A stretch of 64,000 nt of DNA from Streptomyces puniciscabiei (GTDB taxonomy: Bacteria > Actinomycetota > Actinomycetes > Streptomycetales > Streptomycetaceae). Both the position numbers and the translations under genes were made by a program. Below are positions 55,811 through 62,731 of the stretch, one piece after another. The notes beneath the pieces were generated by a model. The model was not told the DNA's origin. It did not search any database and worked only from the letters and a program-made list of their open reading frames with translations. The DNA lies in NCBI RefSeq assembly GCF_006715785.1, contig NZ_VFNX01000001.1, positions 2,432,501-2,496,500 on the forward strand, written 5' to 3'. How positions within the stretch are numbered: the stretch's first letter is position 1; each line of letters starts with the position of its first letter.

Positions 55811-56031
55811 GGGCGGCTCCTCTGGCGTTGCAGCGGTGCGCGGCTTGCTGCATGACGTACGTGCCTCACGCGTGGAGGCGTTCACCGGCGGCGGTCCGTG
55901 AGATAGGGGTTACCTCCGGTTAGCGAGGTGATCGTACGGGTCCCTTGTGAGGGGATCGTGCGGGTTCGGGGGTGCTCCGGGGCCGGGGATGTGCAGCCTC
56001 GGGGGTTGTGTGACGGACGCTCACGTTAGAC

Positions 56032-56061
56032 TTACCGGCGGTAACCTTACTTCAGAGTAAG
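56032..56061. promoter_or_regulatory. Two adjacent palindromes before the MaoC gene
   Basis: TTACC-GGC-GGTAA (56032-56044) and CTTACT-TCAG-AGTAAG (56046-56061) lie side by side, 15 bases before the MaoC start and just upstream of its ribosome site. They have the size of TetR-family half-sites. The TetR gene at 57.6 kb is the nearest candidate regulator. Confidence 0.55.
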
Positions 56062-56076
56062 CAATGGGAGCTGGAC

Positions 56077-56895
56077 ATGCCAGGCGAGTTGCTGCATCTC
56101 ACGGGCGGCGTGCTGCGCTCCCCCTTCAAGCGGCCCTCCCCCCACGCGGACTTCCCCCGGGACCGGCTGGTGCTGGCCGGGGTACGGGTCGACCAGGACC
56201 GGCTGGCCGCCTACGAGCGGGTGTGCGGCTTCCCCACCGGCTCGGCCGACGGCGCCCTGCCCGTCACCTATCCGCACGTCCTCGGCTTCCCACTGGCCAT
56301 GCGACTGATGAGCGACCGGGCCTTTCCGCTGCCGCTGCTGGGGCTCGTCCACACCTCGATCGAGATCACCCGGTACACCTCCCTTCCGGCGGCCGGGGAG
56401 TACGAACTCGCCGGCCACGTCGAGGGACTGGCCCCGCACCGGCGCGGCACCGAAGCCACCGTGGTCACCGGGATGCGGGCCGGGGGTGAGGTCGTATGGG
56501 AGTCGCGGAGCACCTATCTCGCGCGCCATCGCACCGACGGGCCCGCCGAACCCCGGGAAGGGCGGCCCGCCCCGCTGCCCGTCGTCGCCGAGTGGCGGCT
56601 CGCCGGGGACGTGGGCCGGCGGTACGGCGCCGTCTCCGGCGACCGCAACCCCATCCATCTGCACCCACTCACCGCCCGCATCCTCGGCTTCCCGCGGGCC
56701 ATCGCGCACGGGATGTGGACGGTGGCGCGGTGCCTGGCCGCGAGCGGCTCCGCGGGCGGCTCCGCCGTGGTGCGGGCGCGGTTTCTGGCGCCGGTGTTGT
56801 TGCCGGGGACGGTGGCTTACGGGGCGGATGGGTCCGGGCGGTTCGAGTTGCGGGGCGATGGGGGGCGACTGCATCTGTGGGGGGAGGTGACCTAG
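56077..56895 (+). CDS. MaoC-like double-hotdog acyl dehydratase/hydratase
   Basis: A 272-residue protein with two hotdog folds. The C-terminal one carries the hydratase-2 motif YGAVSGDRNPIHLHPLTARILGF (Asp and His catalytic) and AIAHGMWTVARC. The N-terminal half (VTYPHVLGFPLAMRLMSDRAFP) is the non-catalytic partner. It likely hydrates or dehydrates acyl-CoA or acyl-ACP. ATG 56077 has GGGAG 6 bases upstream. It stands between a divergent acyl-CoA synthetase and a convergent TetR gene, a lipid-metabolism context. Confidence 0.9.
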   Translation: MPGELLHLTGGVLRSPFKRPSPHADFPRDRLVLAGVRVDQDRLAAYERVCGFPTGSADGALPVTYPHVLGFPLAMRLMSDRAFPLPLLGLVHTSIEITRYTSLPAAGEYELAGHVEGLAPHRRGTEATVVTGMRAGGEVVWESRSTYLARHRTDGPAEPREGRPAPLPVVAEWRLAGDVGRRYGAVSGDRNPIHLHPLTARILGFPRAIAHGMWTVARCLAASGSAGGSAVVRARFLAPVLLPGTVAYGADGSGRFELRGDGGRLHLWGEVT

Positions 56896-56928
56896 GCGCC
56901 ATTGAGGGCTCTCGCCGTGGCCGGGTGC

Positions 56929-56970
56929 GGGTTCGTCGTGGCTTGTCGCGCAGTTCCCCGCGCCCCTAGG
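56929..56970. repeat. Dispersed Streptomyces intergenic repeat
   Basis: GGTTCGTCGTGGCTTGTCGC followed by GCAGTTCCCCGCGCCCCTAG is a sequence I recognise as occurring many times between genes in Streptomyces genomes. Here it lies between the convergent MaoC and TetR genes and covers the TetR stop codon. A degenerate second copy is at 59282-59302. Confidence 0.75.
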
Positions 56971-57616
56971 TATCTGCAGTGGGCGGAGTCCAGGAGTGAC
57001 CGCCCATGAGATTCCCCAAGCCCGACCAGGCGAAGTTCATCAAGGTCGTCGCTGCTTGGCGGGCGGTGATGCCGGGGGTGCTGTTGGCCCACGCGGCCAG
57101 GGATTCGGCCGCGCCCACCAGGGCCTCCGCCAGGCCCGCCACCTCGTGCTCGGGGAGGTCGGGGGCTCGGTGGGCCTCCCGGGCGGCGACGGCCACCAGG
57201 TGGGTCACGAAGGCGACGATCTCCTTGCGCATCGCGGCCACCTCGGTCGCGAAGGGTTCGCCGTGGGTGCGGGCCTGGAGGTGGAGCACGGACCAGGCGT
57301 CGGGGTGCTCGGCGGTGTGGGCGAAGAACGCCTGGAGGCCGTCCCAGAGCCGGCGGTCGGCGGGCAGGTCGGTGCGCACCCCGGCACGGACGGCCTCCGT
57401 CAGGGCGGCGGCCTCGCGGCGGATGCAGGCGGTGAAGAGGTCTTCCTTCGAGTTCAGGTACAGGTAGACCAAGGGCTTGGAGACGCCGGCGAGTTCGGCT
57501 ATCTCGTCCATGGAGGCGGCCATGTAGCCGCGTTGCCCGAAGATGCGTACGGCGGCGTCGAGCATCTGCTGCTCCCGCACCGCACGCGGCATTCGCTTGG
57601 TCTTCGCCCCACCCAT
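56966..57616 (-). CDS. TetR family regulator
   Basis: A 216-residue repressor-type protein. The helix-turn-helix is at about 15-62 (MLDAAVRIFGQRGYMAASMDEIAELAGVSKPLVYLYLNSKEDLF). The C-terminal helical domain has the pattern of actinobacterial lipid-linked TetR proteins (AFFAHTAEHPDAWSVLHLQARTHGEPF). It probably controls the MaoC and acyl-CoA synthetase genes through the palindromes at 56.0 kb; this is inference from location. ATG 57616, 10 bases after the DUF4229 gene, so the two may be co-transcribed. Confidence 0.9.
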   Translation of the reverse strand: MGGAKTKRMPRAVREQQMLDAAVRIFGQRGYMAASMDEIAELAGVSKPLVYLYLNSKEDLFTACIRREAAALTEAVRAGVRTDLPADRRLWDGLQAFFAHTAEHPDAWSVLHLQARTHGEPFATEVAAMRKEIVAFVTHLVAVAAREAHRAPDLPEHEVAGLAEALVGAAESLAAWANSTPGITARQAATTLMNFAWSGLGNLMGGHSWTPPTADT

Positions 57617-57626
57617 GAGGGCAAGA

Positions 57627-57935
57627 CTAGTTGGACGCGGCCGCCCCGCCCTGCGCCCTCGCGGCGTCGTCGACGCCGTCCTCCTGGCTGCGGTTGGCCT
57701 CCAGGTTGGCCTTCATCCGGTCGACCCTGGTGACGATCTGCACCGAGGCCCGGTCCCGCTCCTTGCGCAGCACCACCCAGCTGATCGGCGCCGACAGGAT
57801 CAGGGCGAGCAGCAGTACCCAGAGGCCGTTGGACGCGCCGAAGCCGCGCGGGAAGATGCCGGAGTAGACGGCTCCCCAGACGACCACGAGGCAGCCGGCG
57901 AAGATGCCGAGGCGCATCAGCGTGTAGCGGAGCAT
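57627..57935 (-). CDS. DUF4229 small membrane protein
   Basis: A 102-residue protein with two transmembrane helices (MRLGIFAGCLVVVWGAVYSGI and LWVLLLALILSAPISWVVLR) and a charged tail rich in Arg, Asp and Ala (VDRMKANLEANRSQEDGVDDAAR). The pattern is the actinobacterial DUF4229 family, of unknown function. ATG 57935 opens MLRYTLMRLG, the usual family start; ribosome signals are weak (GGATTGAG). Upstream of the TetR gene on the same strand. Confidence 0.85.
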   Translation of the reverse strand: MLRYTLMRLGIFAGCLVVVWGAVYSGIFPRGFGASNGLWVLLLALILSAPISWVVLRKERDRASVQIVTRVDRMKANLEANRSQEDGVDDAARAQGGAAASN

Positions 57936-58010
57936 CTCAATCCACTCGTCCGATTCCAAAAGGGGTCATCGTCCAGTGAAGCACGAGCGGGGAGGGATCT
58001 TGCACGGGGG

Positions 58011-58535
58011 TCAGCCGAGGGGCAGCAGCATGGTGATGTCGTCGCGGTCGTCCCCCGGGGCGACCCGGATCGCGCCGGGCACCCGGCCGACCTCCTTGTA
58101 GCCGCAGGACGCGTAGAAGTGCTCCAGGCCGTGGCCGCCCCGGCAGCCGAGGCGTATCGCCTCGATGCCGTCGAAGGTGCGGGCCGCGTCGGCGGCGGCC
58201 GCCAGCAGGTCACGGCCGTACCCCTTGCCCTGGTGCCTCGGGTGGACCATCACCGTGTAGAGCCACACCCAGTGCCGCATCAGACGGTGGGCGTTGAAGG
58301 AGATGACGGCGGTGGCGGCCACCTCTCCGGCCTCGTCATGCCCGACGAGCAGCCGGCTGCGCCCCTCGGCCAGCTGCGCGAGCAGCCGGACCAGCTCCGG
58401 GCGTATCTCCCCGCGTGTCACCGGCGGCACGAAGCCGACGGCGCCGCCCGCGTTGCTGACGTCCGTCCACAGGTCGAGGAAGCCGTCCCGGAGCTCGGGC
58501 GTGATGGCGGGGTCCAGGGTGAAGGTAAGTGGCAT
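58011..58535 (-). CDS. GNAT acetyltransferase
   Basis: A 174-residue GNAT-fold protein. LYTVMVHPRHQGKGYGRDLLAAAADAA carries the acetyl-CoA motif (Q/R-x-x-G-x-G), and LGCRGGHGLEHFYASCGYKEVGRVPGA completes the fold. The substrate is unknown. ATG at 58535, 16 bases downstream of the UdgX stop on the same strand, so possibly one transcript. Confidence 0.87.
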   Translation of the reverse strand: MPLTFTLDPAITPELRDGFLDLWTDVSNAGGAVGFVPPVTRGEIRPELVRLLAQLAEGRSRLLVGHDEAGEVAATAVISFNAHRLMRHWVWLYTVMVHPRHQGKGYGRDLLAAAADAARTFDGIEAIRLGCRGGHGLEHFYASCGYKEVGRVPGAIRVAPGDDRDDITMLLPLG

Positions 58536-58551
58536 ACGGCGATGTTAGCCA

Positions 58552-59211
58552 TTACCCCAGGGCTCGCGCAGCCACTTTCAGATCGGCGACGAGCCCTTCG
58601 TACGCGGCCTTCCTGTCCTTGTCGTCCTGCGCCCGCAGCACCGACGACGGATGCACGGTCGGCACCAGCCGCTCGGGGCGGCCGTGGATCTCCCGTTCCA
58701 GTACGGTCCCGCGCACCTCGCCCACCCGGAACGAGGAGCCGAGCAGCGCCTTGCCCGCGGTGGCGCCGAGGACCACGATCAGCTCGGGTTCGACGAGCGC
58801 CAGCTCCGCCGCGAGCCAGGGCCCGCAGGCCGTCATCTCCCTCAGGCTCGGAGCCTTGTGGATGCGGCGCTTGCGGGGCTCGGCCTGGGTGAACTTGAAG
58901 TGCTTGACCGCGTTGGTGACATACGCGTCCGCCGGGTCCAGACCGGCTTCCTCCAGGGCACGGTCGAGGAGCTTGCCGGCGGGGCCCACGAAGGGCTTGC
59001 CCTGCCGGTCCTCCTGATCGCCGGGCTGCTCGCCGACGAGCATCACGCGCGCGTGCGCGTTGCCCGCGCCGAACACCGTCTGGGTGGCGTTCTCGTGCAG
59101 CGGGCAACCACGGCAGTCGGCGGCGGCTTTCCGCAGGGCGGTGAGACTGGCGCCCTCCGGGACGAAGGGCTCCGCCGTGTAGGCGTCCTCGGGGGCTTTC
59201 GTGACAGCCAT
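58552..59211 (-). CDS. udgX: UdgX-type uracil-DNA glycosylase
   Basis: A 219-residue Fe-S uracil-DNA glycosylase. GEQPGDQEDRQGKPFVGPAG (60-79) is motif A and HPSSVLRAQ is motif B. The distinctive KRRIH loop (114-118) is present, whose histidine (here His118) in mycobacterial UdgX attacks and stays covalently bound to uracil-site DNA. Three cysteines are visible as cluster ligands (33, 36, 129); family 4 enzymes use four, so another residue must complete the site. ATG at 59211. Located between an acetyltransferase and mqnE. Confidence 0.92.
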   Translation of the reverse strand: MAVTKAPEDAYTAEPFVPEGASLTALRKAAADCRGCPLHENATQTVFGAGNAHARVMLVGEQPGDQEDRQGKPFVGPAGKLLDRALEEAGLDPADAYVTNAVKHFKFTQAEPRKRRIHKAPSLREMTACGPWLAAELALVEPELIVVLGATAGKALLGSSFRVGEVRGTVLEREIHGRPERLVPTVHPSSVLRAQDDKDRKAAYEGLVADLKVAARALG

Positions 59212-59281
59212 GCCCGCCGGGTACCCGGCGTGGGGCGCGGCGAACGAAGGGGTGGCTTCGGCCGTCGCCCGGCTGCCGCGC

Positions 59282-59302
59282 CGTCGTGGCTCGTCGCGCG
59301 GA
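59282..59302. repeat. Partial copy of the Streptomyces intergenic repeat
   Basis: CGTCGTGGCTCGTCGCGCGG matches the first half of the element at 56929-56970, with two differences. It lies between mqnE and udgX, directly before the mqnE end. Confidence 0.5.
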
Positions 59303-59304
59303 TC

Positions 59305-60468
59305 TCAGACCCGCATCGGCTGCGGGGACTCCCGGCGCGCCGGGTCCGGGCCGTCGTACTCGCGGATGATCTCGTACCGCGTGTTCCGCTCCACCGGGCG
59401 GAAGCCGGCGTCGCGGATCAGCTCCAGCAGGTCCTCGCGGGTCAGCTTGTTCGGCGTGCCGAAGTTGTCGGCGTCGTGGGTGATCTTGTACTCCACGACC
59501 GAGCCGTCCATGTCGTCCGCGCCGTGCTGGAGGGCCAGCTGGGCGGTCTGCACGCCGTGCATCACCCAGAAGACCTTCACGTGCGGGACGTTGTCGAACA
59601 GCAGGCGGGAGACGGCGAAGGTCTTCAGGGCCTCCGCACCGGTCGCCATCTGGGTGCGGGCCTGGAGGGTGTTGCGTACCTTGCCGTCCTTCATGTCCAC
59701 GAAGTCGTGCTGGTAGCGCAGCGGGATGAAGACCTGGAAGCCGTTCGTCTCGTCCTGCAGCTCACGCAGGCGCAGGACGTGGTCCACGCGGTGGCGGGGC
59801 TCCTCGATGTGGCCGTACAGCATGGTGCACGGGGTCTTCAGACCCTTCTCGTGCGCCAGGCGGTGGATCCGGGACCAGTCCTCCCAGTGGGTGCGGTGGT
59901 CCACGATGTGCTGCCGGACCTCCCAGTCGAAGATCTCCGCGCCGCCGCCGGTGAGGGACTCCAGGCCCGCGTCGATCAGCTCGTCCAGGATCTCCGAGGC
60001 GGACAGGCCGCTGATCGTCTCGAAGTGGTGGATCTCCGTCGCCGTGAAGGCCTTCAGCGAGACGTCCGGGAGGGCCTTCTTCAGTTCCCTGAGCGAGCGC
60101 GGGTAGTAGCGCCACGGCAGGTTCGGGTGCAGGCCGTTGACGATGTGGAGCTCGGTGAGGTTCTCCGACTCCATCGCCTTGGCGAGCTTCACGGCCTCCT
60201 CGATGCGCATCGTGTACGCGTCCTTCTCCCCCGGCTTGCGCTGGAAGGAGCAGTAGGCGCAGGAGGCCGTGCACACGTTGGTCATGTTGAGGTGCCGGTT
60301 GACGTTGAAGTGGACCACGTCGCCGTTCTTGCGGGTGCGCACCTCGTGGGCGAGGCCGCCGAGCCAGGCCAGGTCGTCCGACTCGTACAGCGCGATGCCG
60401 TCCTCGCGGGTCAGCCGCTCACCGGAGCGGACCTTCTCCTCCAGCTCGCGCTTGAGCCCGACGTCCAT
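59305..60468 (-). CDS. mqnE: Aminofutalosine synthase
   Basis: A 387-residue radical-SAM enzyme. The cluster motif CTASCAYC gives Cys66, Cys70 and Cys73, after NRHLNMTNVC. ELHIVNGLHPNLPWRYYPRSLRELK, SLTGGGAEIFDWEVRQHI and FIPLRYQHDFVDMKDGKVRNT are MqnE blocks. It joins 3-enolpyruvyl benzoate (from MqnA) to an adenosyl group, giving 6-amino-6-deoxyfutalosine. ATG 60468. The Lrp-type regulator gene precedes it by 41 bases on the same strand. Confidence 0.96.
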   Translation of the reverse strand: MDVGLKRELEEKVRSGERLTREDGIALYESDDLAWLGGLAHEVRTRKNGDVVHFNVNRHLNMTNVCTASCAYCSFQRKPGEKDAYTMRIEEAVKLAKAMESENLTELHIVNGLHPNLPWRYYPRSLRELKKALPDVSLKAFTATEIHHFETISGLSASEILDELIDAGLESLTGGGAEIFDWEVRQHIVDHRTHWEDWSRIHRLAHEKGLKTPCTMLYGHIEEPRHRVDHVLRLRELQDETNGFQVFIPLRYQHDFVDMKDGKVRNTLQARTQMATGAEALKTFAVSRLLFDNVPHVKVFWVMHGVQTAQLALQHGADDMDGSVVEYKITHDADNFGTPNKLTREDLLELIRDAGFRPVERNTRYEIIREYDGPDPARRESPQPMRV

Positions 60469-60509
60469 GCCAACACGCCCTTTCTACGACAGCACCGCCA
60501 ACCGTATCC

Positions 60510-60965
60510 CTAGACCTCCTCGGGCAGCTCCCCGACCCGGTTCTCCCACTTGGTGGAGAGCACGATCGTGGTACGGGTGCGCGAGACGCCCTTGGTGCCG
60601 GACAGCCGGCGGATGATCTTCTCCAGGCCGTCCACGTCCGTCGCCCGGACCTTGAGCATGAAGGAGTCGTCGCCGGCGATGAACCAGCAGTCCTCGATCT
60701 CCGGCAGGTCCCGCAGGCGCTGGGCGACATCCTCGTGGTCGGCGGCGTCGGAGAGCGAGATGCCGATCAGCGCGGTGACGCCGAGGCCGAGGGAGGCCGC
60801 GTTCACCGTGGCGCGGTAGCCGGTGATGACACCGGCCGCCTCGAGACGGTTGATGCGGTCGGTGACGCTGGGGCCCGACAGGCCGACGAGGCGCCCCAGC
60901 TCCGCGTACGAGGCCCGGCCGTTCTCCCTCAGGGCCTGGATGAGCTGCCTGTCCACCGCGTCCAT
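60510..60965 (-). CDS. Lrp/AsnC family regulator
   Basis: A 151-residue regulator. The helix-turn-helix is at 1-50 (LDRQLI-like VDRQLIQALRENGRASYAELGRLVGLSGPSVTDRINRLE). The RAM domain follows (VTALIGISLSDAADHEDVAQRL, DCWFIAGDDSFMLKVRATDVDGLEKII). It binds small ligands such as amino acids and forms octamers in the family. It may control mqnE, which is directly downstream, or be autoregulated. ATG at 60965. Confidence 0.93.
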   Translation of the reverse strand: MDAVDRQLIQALRENGRASYAELGRLVGLSGPSVTDRINRLEAAGVITGYRATVNAASLGLGVTALIGISLSDAADHEDVAQRLRDLPEIEDCWFIAGDDSFMLKVRATDVDGLEKIIRRLSGTKGVSRTRTTIVLSTKWENRVGELPEEV

Positions 60966-61043
60966 GCGATCGAAGCCTTCCGCTGAAGAGGTCTGAAGTT
61001 CCTGAAGTGATGAGACGTGCTGCGATGTGCCCGCGCAGGTGCG

Positions 61044-61715
61044 CTACAGGTTCGTGCCGCTGCCCAGTTCGCCCTTCCAGCGCCGGTACAGGCCGTGCCC
61101 GACGCCCGCCGCGTCCAGCACCCGCCCGGCGACGAAGTCCACCAGGTCCTGGATGTGGGTGGCGCCCGCGTAGAAGGCGGGCGAGGCCGGTACGACGCTC
61201 GCGCCCGCGTCGTCCAGCGCCACGAGGTGCCTCAGGGTCTGGCCGCTGAGCGGGGTCTCGCGCACGGCCACGACCAGGGGGCGGCGCTCCTTGAGGGTGA
61301 CGCTCGCCGCCCGCTGCAACAGGTCCTTGGACAGGCCCAGCGCGACGCCCGCGACACAGGCCGTCGAGGCCGGCACGATCAGCATCCCCCGCACCGGGTA
61401 CGACCCCGAGGACGGACCGGCCGCGAGGTCGCCCGCGCTCCAGTACCGCACCCCGCTGATGTCCACGTCGAAGGTCCCGGGCTTGCCGTCGGCCCCCCGG
61501 GCCAGCCATTCCCGCAGGTCGTCCTGCCAGTGGGCGTCCCGGAACGAGATGCCCGTCTCGTCCAGCAGCGTCAGCCGCGAGGCCCGGCTGACCACCAGGT
61601 CGACCGCCTCCCCCGCACCGAGCAGCGCCCGCAGCACGGCAGCCGCATACGGCGTCCCGGAGGCACCGGACACCCCCACGATCCAAGGCACGCGCTGCGA
61701 TTCTCCTGCGTTCAC
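61044..61715 (-). CDS. ubiX: Flavin prenyltransferase (UbiX-like)
   Basis: A 223-residue flavoprotein. WIVGVSGASGTPYAAAVLRALL is the FMN-binding N-terminus, PASTACVAGVALGLSKDLLQRAASVTLKERRPLVVAVRETPLSG is the family block, and the C-terminal QDLVDFVAGRVLDAAGV follows. UbiX makes prenylated FMN, the cofactor of UbiD decarboxylases. Together with ubiA and ubiD just upstream on the same strand it forms the late futalosine-pathway module. ATG 61715, 113 bases after the ubiA stop; that gap holds no clear element. Confidence 0.94.
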   Translation of the reverse strand: MNAGESQRVPWIVGVSGASGTPYAAAVLRALLGAGEAVDLVVSRASRLTLLDETGISFRDAHWQDDLREWLARGADGKPGTFDVDISGVRYWSAGDLAAGPSSGSYPVRGMLIVPASTACVAGVALGLSKDLLQRAASVTLKERRPLVVAVRETPLSGQTLRHLVALDDAGASVVPASPAFYAGATHIQDLVDFVAGRVLDAAGVGHGLYRRWKGELGSGTNL

Positions 61716-61828
61716 ACCTTGAGCGTACCGGTGGGTCGGGGAGTGCTCAGGCCGGGTGGGGCGCCTCGCGGTGGACGGGCAGGGAGGCCATGGGGATGGT
61801 CAGCTTGCCGAGCCCTTGAGCCGGCTGC

Positions 61829-62731
61829 TCAGACGCTCAGACCCCGAACCAGGAGATCCAGCAGGGCGCACACGAACAGGGCAATGCCGATGAAGCCGTT
61901 GACGCTGAAGAACGCCCTGTTCAGGCGGGACAGGTCATGCGGGCGCACGATCGTGTGCTCGTAGACGAACGCTCCCGCGACGATCAGCAGGCCCAGCCAG
62001 AAGAACGCGCCGGCGTGGGTGGCCAGGGCGTACCAGACGAACAGGGCCGTCGTGACCGTGTGGCAGGCCCGGGCGCCCCAGATCGCCGCCGGGATGCCGA
62101 AGCGGGCCGGTACCGACATCACGCCGATCTCGCGGTCGGTCTCGACGTCCTGGCAGGCGTAGATCAGGTCGAAGCCGCCGATCCAGACGCCGACGGCGAG
62201 GCCGAGGATCACCGCGGTCCAGGACCACTCGCCGGTGATCGCCAGCCAGCCGCCGATCGGGCCCATGGCCTGGGCGAGACCGAGGATGGCCTGCGGGAAG
62301 TTGGTGAACCGCTTGCCGTACGGATACACCACCATCGGGATCACGGCGACGGGGGCCAGCGCCAGGCACAGGGGGTTCAGCAGGGCCGCCGCGCCCAGGA
62401 AGACGACCAGGGCGATCAGGGCGCCCGTCCAGGCGTGCCGGACGGTCATCGCGCCGGTCACCAGCTCGCGGTGCGCCGTACGCGGGTTACGGGCGTCGAT
62501 CTCGCGGTCGATGATCCGGTTGACCGCCATCGCGAAGGTGCGCAGGCCGACCATGCAGACAGTGACCAGCAGCAGCCGGCCCCAGTGGACGTTCCTGTCC
62601 CACTCGTACATCGCCGTGAGCGAGGCGATGTAGGCGAAGGGCAGCGCGAAGATCGAGTGCTCGATCATCACCAGGCGCAGAAAGGCCTTCGTGCGTCCCG
62701 GCTGGGGGATCGCGGCAGAGGCGCTGCTCAC
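61829..62731 (-). CDS. mqnP: UbiA-family prenyltransferase (menaquinone, MqnP-like)
   Basis: A 300-residue membrane prenyltransferase with about eight or nine hydrophobic segments. The two Asp-rich motifs are NRIIDREIDARNPRT (first) and YACQDVETDREIGVMSVPARFG (second). It attaches the polyprenyl chain to the naphthoate ring. The name MqnP is used because the gene sits with ubiD and ubiX homologues and the organism uses the futalosine route; by sequence alone it is UbiA/4-hydroxybenzoate-prenyltransferase-like. GTG 62731 overlaps the ubiD stop (GTGA). Confidence 0.9.
   Translation of the reverse strand: MSSASAAIPQPGRTKAFLRLVMIEHSIFALPFAYIASLTAMYEWDRNVHWGRLLLVTVCMVGLRTFAMAVNRIIDREIDARNPRTAHRELVTGAMTVRHAWTGALIALVVFLGAAALLNPLCLALAPVAVIPMVVYPYGKRFTNFPQAILGLAQAMGPIGGWLAITGEWSWTAVILGLAVGVWIGGFDLIYACQDVETDREIGVMSVPARFGIPAAIWGARACHTVTTALFVWYALATHAGAFFWLGLLIVAGAFVYEHTIVRPHDLSRLNRAFFSVNGFIGIALFVCALLDLLVRGLSV

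Noticed and set aside
61716..61828. A possible 14-codon peptide gene between ubiA and ubiX
   Set aside because: An ATG with a short minus-strand frame exists, but there is no conservation evidence and length is at chance level.
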